From Schoenoplectus triqueter (lineage: Eukaryota; Streptophyta; Magnoliopsida; Poales; Cyperaceae): a stretch of DNA of 28,845 bases. Shown in pieces: positions 10,881 through 20,791 of the stretch. The stretch is taken from assembly GCA_964058805.1 (NCBI GenBank), contig CAXKVV010000610.1, positions 1 to 28,845 of the forward strand, written 5' to 3'. The first letter of the stretch is position 1. Every line of letters begins with the position of its first letter. The position numbers and the translations under genes were made by a program. The notes under the pieces are model-generated. The model worked only from the letters and a program-made list of their open reading frames with translations, did not search any database and had not been told where the DNA came from.

Positions 10881-11762
10881 TGTGGTCAATTTAATGTTTT
10901 TTCTTAAATAAATACCACATGATGTATTGTGTTTCTCATACTAATTTGGTGGGTTGGATGAAGTATTCGATTACTTAGTTTCCACGCAATCAAACTCCAA
11001 AAGGCAAAAATACGTCGGTTCTCTCGCTAAGTCTCAAATAGAGTTCTATCTTTTGCTGCTGATATGGACTCATTATTCCTATTTAGTAAATTATTATTTA
11101 TGTTAATGATTTTTTTGTTCAATTTATTATGCAATGTAATTATATTATTCAACTTAGATATCATTAATATATCTCATCTAATATATTTATTGATAATATT
11201 ATATAAAATAAGTTGTAATATAAAATCACTAGTATTCGTTTATACTAACTAAGTGAAAAAATAATACATTAATTTTCGAAAATTAGCTTCCTAAATTTAA
11301 TATCGACGCTAGATCTATATAGAAAACTTTTAAAGTTGATTCATATTATTATAGTCTATATATACTCTATATATGTTAATAACGAAGAACACATATTTGG
11401 GCCCAATATACTCTTTGGTGCAATTAGATCAAATCATACAATCCGATTATGCATAGAGTGCTGCTGCTTGAACAAACCATCCGTGAAACGGGCCGTTTGC
11501 ACTTTGCAATTTGCATCAAATGCATAAATTAAATCCACCCGGCCTATTTAGCTGCTAGCTTTGTAAATTACTCAGTTGTAGTGGTAGGCCATTCGTCCAC
11601 AAATATATTTATATTTAGCTTCCCTTCTGTTCCATCTCCTCCCCGTAGCCTTTCGTCTTTCGATACTTCTCACTATTTATCAATTCAATCATTTATATAT
11701 TAGGCTTTCACAATTAACAACATTTATATTAATATATATATATATAATATATATAATATAGG
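10881..11762. other. AT-rich intergenic DNA without recognised genes
   Basis: Short open frames at 11064-11252 and 11336-11527 are low-complexity translations of AT-rich sequence with no recognisable protein motif. A (TA)-rich microsatellite closes the segment (about 11730-11760), just before the first fold-back element. Confidence 0.5.
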
Positions 11763-12164
11763 GGTAGGTTACGGTGCTTTACAAAGTAAAAATCTGTTTT
11801 TACTTTGCATTGAGGTTTCATATCCCGATGGTTTAAATAATCAATCTAAGTTGATCAATGATTTATTTATGTAAAAATATTATGAAATATTAAATTTCAT
11901 AATTTTTTAAAAAAATTTAACTTTTTTAAATTATTTTTAAAAATAACCTTGCTTAATATAATAAAATGGTCTATTTCAGGACTGTTTTTAAAAATAATTT
12001 AAAAAATATCTAGAAAGCTCAAAAATTTTGAATTTAATATTCTACAAGATTTTAACACAAATAAATTATTGAGAAATTTAGATTAATCATTTGAGACGTC
12101 AAGATATGAAATCTCAGTGCAAAATAAAAATGGATCTTTACTTTGCAAAGTATCGTAACCTACC
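11763..12164. mobile_element. Fold-back MITE-like element 1 (about 402 bp)
   Basis: The left end starts GGTAGGTTACGGTGCTTTAC and the right end, reverse-complemented, starts GGTAGGTTACGATACTTTGC; both continue AAAGTAAA. The complementarity extends inward along most of the element (for example TTTCATATC and AATATTAAATT on both arms), so it is a long imperfect hairpin and has no coding capacity. The flanks are TA-rich on both sides, so the target duplication cannot be defined. Class assignment (MITE) rests on size and structure. Confidence 0.8.
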
Positions 12165-12175
12165 ACACACAAAAA

Positions 12176-12210
<35 letters not shown>
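12165..12210. repeat. (TA)n(GA)n microsatellite between fold-back elements 1 and 2
   Basis: A run of TA units followed by GA units, immediately left of the terminal GTAAAGATACC of element 2. Confidence 0.85.
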
Positions 12211-12211
<1 letters not shown>

Positions 12212-12616
12212 TAAAGATACCGTGAGTTTAACTCAAAAAATATATCAAATCATCTCCAAATTTTAATTTATCATCCTCATTAAATTATTTATATGAAAAT
12301 CTCATGGGACGCAAAAATTTGGAGCATTTTAAACTTTTTAAGTCATGGTTTTTAATTTTTGAAAATCAACTCTAAAAAAGTAATAAAATATTTAATATTT
12401 GAACATCATTTTAGAAAATTGAAAATGATAGGTTAAAAAGCTCAAAACACTCCAAATTTTTGCATCCCACGAGATTTTCATATAAATAATTTAATGAGCA
12501 TGATAAATTAAAATTTGAAGATGATTTGATTTACTTTTTGAATTAAACTCACAGAAGACATCTGGTGAGCTTAAGCTCACGCAAGACCTCCGGTGAGCGT
12601 AAGCTCACGGTATCTT

Positions 12617-12619
<3 letters not shown>
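12211..12619. mobile_element. Fold-back MITE-like element 2 (409 bp, perfect 16-bp ends)
   Basis: The ends are GTAAAGATACCGTGAG at 12211-12226 and its exact reverse complement at 12604-12619. Long internal arms pair imperfectly (TCATTAAATTATTTATATGA on the left against a matching tract near 12475-12500). Near the right end a short segment ending GGTGAGC(T/G)TAAGCTCACG occurs twice (about 12560-12610), a local duplication. There are no open frames, and (TA)n lies directly outside both ends. Confidence 0.88.
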
Positions 12620-12655
<36 letters not shown>

Positions 12656-12660
12656 GAGAG
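12620..12660. repeat. (TA)n microsatellite with GAGAG end between elements 2 and 3
   Basis: About 17 TA units (12620-12653), then TGAGAG running into the terminal repeat of element 3. Confidence 0.9.
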
Positions 12661-13072
12661 AGAGTAAAGCTAGCGTGTTCCTAGGAGCACAAATCCCCTT
12701 CATGATCCTAACTCAAAAAATATACCAAATGATATTCAAATTTTGATTTATCACTCTCATTAAATTTTTCATATTGAAATCTTGCGGGGTTCAAAAATTT
12801 GGAGCATTTCTAATTTTTTATGTCACTCTTTTTAATTTTTGAAAATATTATATAAATATTGAATATTTTATTATTATTTTTAGAGTTGATTTTTAAAAAT
12901 TAAAAAGAGCATTAGAAAACTCAAAATACCTCAAAATTTTGTTTCCCATAAGATTTCAATATGAAGAATTTAATGAGAGTGATAAATCAAAATTTGAATA
13001 TCATTTGATATATTTTTTTAGATAGAATCACGGAGGGGCTCCGTGCTCCTAGGAGCACGCTAGTTTTACTCT
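12661..13072. mobile_element. Fold-back MITE-like element 3 (412 bp, 30-bp ends)
   Basis: The left end (12661-12690) starts AGAGTAAAGCTAGCGTG and includes the palindrome CCTAGG; the reverse complement of the right end (13043-13072) matches it at 28 of 30 bases. The internal arms pair imperfectly. The interior is clearly related to element 2 (both carry CAAAAATTTGGAGCATTT and TTATCA-CTCATTAAAT tracts in the same order), while the terminal 30 bases differ. No coding capacity. Confidence 0.88.
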
Positions 13073-13085
13073 ATATATATATATA

Positions 13086-13476
13086 GTTGGACTATAGTGT
13101 TATACATAACATGAATCGTTTCCGTGTCATGGATAAGTTTTTCATTATCAAAGTGCAAATGGTGGATCCAACCATACAACATGATTTTTATATGAATATC
13201 TAGACATAAACCAAATTTTATATTTTTTTTAAAAAAAAATATTATTTTTAAAGATAGTTAGGAAATTATTTATTTTGAATGATTCATAATAACTAAATTA
13301 AGTATTTTTTTAACTATCTTAAAAAATAGTAAATCGTTTCTAAAAAATATATAATTCGGTTTGCATCTAGATATTTATATGAAAATCATTTTATACGGTT
13401 GGATCGACTATTTAAACTTTAAAAATAAAATACCAATCCATAACATGAAAAAGATCTATGCTATATATAGCCTAAC
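13086..13476. mobile_element. Fold-back MITE-like element 4 (about 391 bp)
   Basis: The left arm starts GTTGGACTATAG and the reverse-complemented right end starts GTTAGGCTATA. The arms match better inward: both contain TCCAACC(A/G)TA, ATGATTTT(T/C)ATAT and ATATCTAGA. A TA run (13071-13085) separates it from element 3. The termini are less similar than in elements 1-3, so the exact edges are approximate. Confidence 0.75.
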
Positions 13477-14661
13477 AAAATTAAATAATACAAAGCATTT
13501 TTTAATTTCGTTGGATCACAGAATGTAGTGTACATAATGCTAATAGGGCATGTGCATCTCATTTTATAACGGTGAAATGCGATGAATTTTGTCGAGTGTG
13601 ATTGGATGGGTCAAGCATAATTAACTTTTTTTCTTTTAAAATGCTTTTGAAGCAATGAGGCGATTTTAAATTCTCATGTTTCTTTATTTATTTTATTTTT
13701 TGTAAATCATCTTTTTTTTTAAATGAAAAATTTGGGATGATCGTTGCCTCCCCTTAAAAAAAGCATTAGCATAATTAACATTGTAGAAGGTATCTATCAC
13801 AAAAACCATTACCATTGCAGATGGCAGCCATGGCAGCCAATGACGTATGATGTATCACATGATAAATCATTACCATTGCAGAAGGTAGAAGGTGACGCAT
13901 CACAAAAATTATTAATTGCACTGGGCAAGTTGTGCGCGAGCATCTCCCAACATGACTTAACTGGTGGATCAAAATTGGCTGCTGGATTGGATTGGTCTTT
14001 TTCTTTTGGAGTATCAGAAATTCATAATCATGCATGCTCCACTACTACGAGTGGTTGTATCTGTTTTTAGTTTTGGAAATTTTGAGTGCCTGGCAGTTAT
14101 CATATATATATATATATGCTTTAATTTGGGTGCTGGTTTGAATGCTCTCTTTTGATTAAAAACAGTTGACTAGTTTCTTATGATACAGATGGATACAGTT
14201 GAATTAATATTTGATCAAGTGGGGATTGATGCCGATGGACCAATTTAATCTGTTACATGTACCCGGTTTGTTGACTAGAATACGTCGATATTGTTGTCGT
14301 TGCTTTACTTAATTATATATATTTATTATTTTTTTGTGTGTTGCAAATCTCTCTTTCTCTCTAATCTTTCAATCATATTGGGCTTTATTTAAAATACATG
14401 TATAGATTAAGCAAAATATGATTCCCAGCTTTACGCCGGGTGAAAATGAATAGTTAGTCTGAGCTATTTAGACCTAATGTTATCCATACTCCTCTTCTGA
14501 CCGACATTGTTACTATTCTTAAAATTTGTAATTATCTAAATTCATAAATTATACTGGGCCTAAAATAATAGCCCAAATAATATCCATCAAGTTTCAAAAA
14601 AGATATACAAAAAATAATATATACAATATGTTGGTGTTATTAGTTTTTTAGAATTAATACT
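13477..14661. other. Intergenic DNA without supported genes
   Basis: Bases about 13790-13920 contain a diverged direct repeat around CATTACCATTGCAGA (two copies, near 13807 and 13868), each with a nearby ATCACAAAAA motif. The open frame at 13744-14070 runs across this repeat and shows no recognisable protein. A short (TA)n lies at about 14102-14116. Nothing else can be supported. Confidence 0.45.
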
Positions 14662-14806
14662 ATATGACACTACATTATACAGCGCAACACATAAATTGTT
14701 GGATGTTTTTGGGATTCACAAACTCATGTGTCTAAGCACGTGAGACACATGTGTCTAAGTGTTTCAACCAATCACATACTGTGCTGCACAATGTAATGCT
14801 TCATAT
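14662..14806. mobile_element. Small fold-back MITE-like element (145 bp)
   Basis: The left end is ATATGACACTACATTATACA and the reverse-complemented right end is ATATGAAGCATTACATTGTG. The similarity continues inward with gaps (GCGCAACACATAAATTG against GCAGCACAGTATGTGATTG). The centre is a self-complementary GTGTCTAAG/ACACATGTGTC segment. Non-coding; edges approximate. Confidence 0.6.
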
Positions 14807-15233
14807 GATTCATTTCTAGTTATTGAGAACTCCATTTTTTTTTCTATTTTCAATAATTCATAGTCTAATACATATCTATCTATATCTGCATAGGTTTCCT
14901 TTTGGTTTACCCCCTCTTGATCTCCTCCATCTGATCCAGTGGTGTCGATTGCACATGAATCTTTAAAAAAAAATTGTGATTTTTGAATCAGTCTATGGAT
15001 CTTGAAAAGGATTTTTTTTTACTTTTTGGATTCACATTTTGTATATTTTATGATCTGGATATGAATCAGTTATAAATCTGATAAAAATAATATTTTTTAA
15101 TTTCTTTAATAACAAGATGTATATGATAGCAATTTTTTATACAATAAAATTTATAATAATTATTATTATAGTTATATTAGTCTCAACAATAATTAGATCA
15201 TATTATTTTTAAAAATAGTAGAATTAATATTTT
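14807..15233. other. AT-rich DNA with transposon-like fragment, next to satellite edge
   Basis: Bases about 14980-15215 resemble the reverse complement of part of 10615-10815 (GATCTGGATATGAATC, TATAAATCTGATAAA, TAGTCTCAACAATAATTA). The fragment ends about 20 bases before the first recognisable satellite sequence, so the array edge abuts or cuts it. No genes. Confidence 0.4.
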
Positions 15234-15379
15234 AATGCGGCCATTTTTTTTAAAAAAATAAACAACTTATTTAAACAACAGTTTTTAATGCATCTTACTT
15301 ATGTTTTATGCCAAATTAGCATCATAGAATATTCATATCGAAATTTTAATTAGATAATCTTATAATAGGCATAATGAGA

Positions 15380-18084
15380 GTAATTATATTAATTTGTACG
15401 AAATTATATGTAGTCATGCGGCAAAAAGTTTGAGAAACTCAATCAACTAGTTTAAATTGTAGTTTTTTTCATGCATCTTACTTATGTTTTGTGCAAACTA
15501 AGTGTCGTAGAATACTCATATCGAAGTATTAATTGGATAATCTTCTAATAGGCATGATTAGGAGTAATTATATTAATTTTCACGAAATTATAGGTAGTTA
15601 TGAGACAATAAATTTTAAAAATCTTAAACAACTTGTTTAGACAGCAGTTTTAACTGCATCTTATTTATGTTTTATGAAAAATTACTGTTATAGGATATTC
15701 ATATCGGAGTGTTAATTGGATAATTATATAATAGACATAATCAGTAGTAATTATATTAATTTGCGCGAAGTTATGTGTAGGTATGCAGCAAAAAATTAAA
15801 AAAACTCAAACATCTTGTTTAAAGTGCTGTTTTTAATGCATCTTACTTATTTTTTACGCAAAATTCGTATCGTAGAATGTTCATATCGATGTGATAATTG
15901 GATAATCTTCTAATAGGCATAATTACGAGTAATTATATTAATTCTCACGAAATTATTTATCGTTATGAGGCAATAAATGTTGAAAATCTGAAATAACTTG
16001 TTTAAACAGCAATTTCTAATGTATCATACTTATGTTTTATGTAAAATTAGTGTCCTATGATATTCATATTGAAGTGTTAATTTGACAATCTTATAATAGA
16101 CATAGTTAGGAGTAATTATATTAATTCGCTCGAAATTATGTGTAGTTTTGATGCAAAAAATGTTGAAAATCTTAAATAACTTGTTTAAAAAACAGTTTTG
16201 AATGCGTCTTACTTATATTTTGTGCAAAATTAGCGTCATAGAATATTCATATCTAAGTTTTATTTCCACAATCATATAATAGGCATAATTAGGAGTAATT
16301 GTATTAATTTTCAAGAAATCACATGCAGGTAATGCGGCAAACAATTTTTAAAAACTCAAACAACTTGTTTAAACAACTGTTTTCAATGCATCTTATTTAT
16401 GTTTTGTGCAAAATTTGTGTCGTACAATGTCCATATCGAAGTGTTAATTGAATAATCTTCTAATAGGTATAATTAGGAGTAATTATTTTAATTTTTATGA
16501 AATTATGTATAGTTATGAGTCAAAAAATATAAAAAATCTGAAACGGCCCGTTTAAACAGCAGTTTCTAATATGTCTTACTTATGTTTTATGAAAAATTAG
16601 TATCGTAAGATATTCATATCGAAGGGTTAATTGGAAAATATTATAATAGGCATAATTAGGAGTAATTATATCAATTTGTACGAAATTTTGAGTACTTATG
16701 CGGCCAAATGTTTTGACTTGTTTAAACAGCCGCTTCTAATGCATCCTACTTATGTCCTGTGCAAAATTAGTGTCGTAGAATGTTCATATCGAAGTGTTAA
16801 TTGGCTAATATTTTGATGGGCATAATTAGGAGTAATTATATTAATTTTTACGAAATTATATGCAGTCACGAGGCAAAAAATGTTGAAAAACTTAACTTTT
16901 TAAAATAACAGTTTCTAATGCATCTCACTTATGTTTTGAGAAAAAATAGTGCCCTAAAATATTTATTTTGACGTGTTAACTGAATAATCTTATAACCCAG
17001 CATAATTATGAGTAATTATATTAATTTGCACCAAATCATGTGTAGTTATGCGGCCAGAAATTTTCATAAAGGCAAACAACTTGTTTAAACAGCAAATTTT
17101 AACGCATCTTACTTATGTTTTGTGCGATTTTAGCATTATAGAATATTCATATCGATGTTTTTATTGGATAATTTTATAATAAGCGTAATCAGGAGTAATT
17201 GTATTAATTTGCATGAAATTATATATAGTTATGCGGACAAAATTTTTGAAAAGCTCAAACAACTCGTCCAAATAGCAGTTTTTAATGCATCTCACTTATA
17301 TTTTACGCAAAATTAGCGTTGTAGAATATTCACATCAAAATTTTAATTAAAGAATCTCACAATAGGCATATTTAGGAGTAATTATATTAATTCATAAGAA
17401 ATTTTGTGTAGCTATGCAGTCAAAACTTTTGAAAATCTCAAATAACTTGTTTAAACAGCTGTTTTTAGTGCATCTTACTTATGTTCTGTGCGAAATTAGT
17501 GTCGTAGAATATTCATATCGAAGATTTAATTAGAAGATCATATAATAAGCATGATTAGGAGTAATTATATTAATTTATAATAAATTATGTATAATTATGC
17601 GGCCAAAAATATTAAAAATACTCAAACAACTTGTTTAAACAGCTGTTTTTAAAGCCTCCTACTTATGTTTTGTGCAAAATTAGTGTTGTGGAATGTTCAT
17701 ATTGAAGTGTTAATTAGATAATCTTTTAATAGGCATAATTAGGTGTGATTACTTTAATTTTCACTAAATTATGTGTAGTTATTGGGCCAAAATTTTTGAA
17801 ATGCTCAAATAGCTGTTTTTAATGCATCTTACTCATGTTTTGGGAGAAAATAGAGTGGTAGAATATTCATATCGAAGTGTTAATTGAACAATCTTATAAT
17901 AGGCATAATTAGGAGTAATTATGTTAATTTGCACGAAACTATGTGTATTTATGGGGCCAATTTTTTTAAAAAAGTCAAACAACTTGTTTAAAATGCATAT
18001 TACTTATGTTTTGTGCCAAATTAGCATCATAGAATATTCATATCGAAGTTTTAATTAGATAATCTTATAATAGGCATAATGAGA
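15380..18084 (+). repeat. HOR copy 1 (2705 bp, array-edge copy)
   Basis: Fifteen monomers. It differs from later copies by a two-base shorter A-run near 15800 (seven A after TT, not nine), by several substitutions in its first monomer (TTTGTACGAAATTATATG where the others have TTTGCACGGAATTATTTG), and by A at 17548 where copies 2-5 have G. It carries T at 16504 and A at 17242. Confidence 0.93.
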
Positions 18085-20791
18085 GTAATTATATTAATTT
18101 GCACGGAATTATTTGTAGTCATGCGGCAAAAAGTTTGAGAAACTCAATCAACTAGTTTAAATTGTTGTTTTTTTCATGCATCTTACTTATGTTTTGTGCA
18201 AACTAAGTGTCGTAGAATACTCATATCGAAGTATTAATTGGATAATCTTCTAATAGGCATGATTAGGAGTAATTATATTAATTTTCACGAAATTATAGGT
18301 AGTTATGAGACAATAAATTTTAAAAATCTTAAACAACTTGTTTAGACAGCAGTTTTAACTGCATCTTATTTATGTTTTATGAAAAATTACTGTTATAGGA
18401 TATTCATATCGGAGTGTTAATTGGATAATTATATAATAGACATAATCAGTAGTAATTATATTAATTTGCGCGAAGTTATGTGTAGGTATGCAGCAAAAAA
18501 TTAAAAAAAAACTCAAACATCTTGTTTAAAGTGCTGTTTTTAATGCATCTTACTTATTTTTTACGCAAAATTCGTATCGTAGAATGTTCATATCGATGTG
18601 ATAATTGGATAATCTTCTAATAGGCATAATTACGAGTAATTATATTAATTCTCACGAAATTATTTATCGTTATGAGGCAATAAATGTTGAAAATCTGAAA
18701 TAACTTGTTTAAACAGCAATTTCTAATGTATCATACTTATGTTTTATGTAAAATTAGTGTCCTATGATATTCATATTGAAGTGTTAATTTGACAATCTTA
18801 TAATAGACATAGTTAGGAGTAATTATATTAATTCGCTCGAAATTATGTGTAGTTTTGATGCAAAAAATGTTGAAAATCTTAAATAACTTGTTTAAAAAAC
18901 AGTTTTGAATGCGTCTTACTTATATTTTGTGCAAAATTAGCGTCATAGAATATTCATATCTAAGTTTTATTTCCACAATCATATAATAGGCATAATTAGG
19001 AGTAATTGTATTAATTTTCAAGAAATCACATGCAGGTAATGCGGCAAACAATTTTTAAAAACTCAAACAACTTGTTTAAACAACTGTTTTCAATGCATCT
19101 TATTTATGTTTTGTGCAAAATTTGTGTCGTACAATGTCCATATCGAAGTGTTAATTGAATAATCTTCTAATAGGTATAATTAGGAGTAATTATTTTAATT
19201 TTTATGAAATCATGTATAGTTATGAGTCAAAAAATATAAAAAATCTGAAACGGCCCGTTTAAACAGCAGTTTCTAATATGTCTTACTTATGTTTTATGAA
19301 AAATTAGTATCGTAAGATATTCATATCGAAGGGTTAATTGGAAAATATTATAATAGGCATAATTAGGAGTAATTATATCAATTTGTACGAAATTTTGAGT
19401 ACTTATGCGGCCAAATGTTTTGACTTGTTTAAACAGCCGCTTCTAATGCATCCTACTTATGTCCTGTGCAAAATTAGTGTCGTAGAATGTTCATATCGAA
19501 GTGTTAATTGGCTAATATTTTGATGGGCATAATTAGGAGTAATTATATTAATTTTTACGAAATTATATGCAGTCACGAGGCAAAAAATGTTGAAAAACTT
19601 AACTTTTTAAAATAACAGTTTCTAATGCATCTCACTTATGTTTTGAGAAAAAATAGTGCCCTAAAATATTTATTTTGACGTGTTAACTGAATAATCTTAT
19701 AACCCAGCATAATTATGAGTAATTATATTAATTTGCACCAAATCATGTGTAGTTATGCGGCCAGAAATTTTCATAAAGGCAAACAACTTGTTTAAACAGC
19801 AAATTTTAACGCATCTTACTTATGTTTTGTGCGATTTTAGCATTATAGAATATTCATATCGATGTTTTTATTGGATAATTTTATAATAAGCGTAATCAGG
19901 AGTAATTGTATTAATTTGCATGAAATTATATATAGTTATGCGGACAAATTTTTTGAAAAGCTCAAACAACTCGTCCAAATAGCAGTTTTTAATGCATCTC
20001 ACTTATATTTTACGCAAAATTAGCGTTGTAGAATATTCACATCAAAATTTTAATTAAAGAATCTCACAATAGGCATATTTAGGAGTAATTATATTAATTC
20101 ATAAGAAATTTTGTGTAGCTATGCAGTCAAAACTTTTGAAAATCTCAAATAACTTGTTTAAACAGCTGTTTTTAGTGCATCTTACTTATGTTCTGTGCGA
20201 AATTAGTGTCGTAGAATATTCATATCGAAGATTTAATTAGAAGATCATATAATAGGCATGATTAGGAGTAATTATATTAATTTATAATAAATTATGTATA
20301 ATTATGCGGCCAAAAATATTAAAAATACTCAAACAACTTGTTTAAACAGCTGTTTTTAAAGCCTCCTACTTATGTTTTGTGCAAAATTAGTGTTGTGGAA
20401 TGTTCATATTGAAGTGTTAATTAGATAATCTTTTAATAGGCATAATTAGGTGTGATTACTTTAATTTTCACTAAATTATGTGTAGTTATTGGGCCAAAAT
20501 TTTTGAAATGCTCAAATAGCTGTTTTTAATGCATCTTACTCATGTTTTGGGAGAAAATAGAGTGGTAGAATATTCATATCGAAGTGTTAATTGAACAATC
20601 TTATAATAGGCATAATTAGGAGTAATTATGTTAATTTGCACGAAACTATGTGTATTTATGGGGCCAATTTTTTTAAAAAAGTCAAACAACTTGTTTAAAA
20701 TGCATATTACTTATGTTTTGTGCCAAATTAGCATCATAGAATATTCATATCGAAGTTTTAATTAGATAATCTTATAATAGGCATAATGAGA
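18085..20791 (+). repeat. HOR copy 2 (2707 bp)
   Basis: Fifteen monomers. It carries C at 19211 and T at 19949, a haplotype shared only with copy 4. Confidence 0.95.

Noticed and set aside
11064..11527. Two small plus-strand open frames in AT-rich DNA
   Set aside because: They are low-complexity Ile/Leu/Phe/Asn translations expected from AT-rich sequence, with no start context or homology.
13744..14070. Plus-strand 108-codon open frame
   Set aside because: It crosses a diverged direct repeat, has no recognisable domain, and a similar-length frame exists on the opposite strand. There is not enough evidence for a gene.
14900..15233. An LTR retrotransposon next to the satellite (as often found in plant centromeres)
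   Set aside because: I found no long terminal repeat pair, primer-binding site, polypurine tract or gag/pol reading frame. Only a short dispersed-repeat fragment can be seen.
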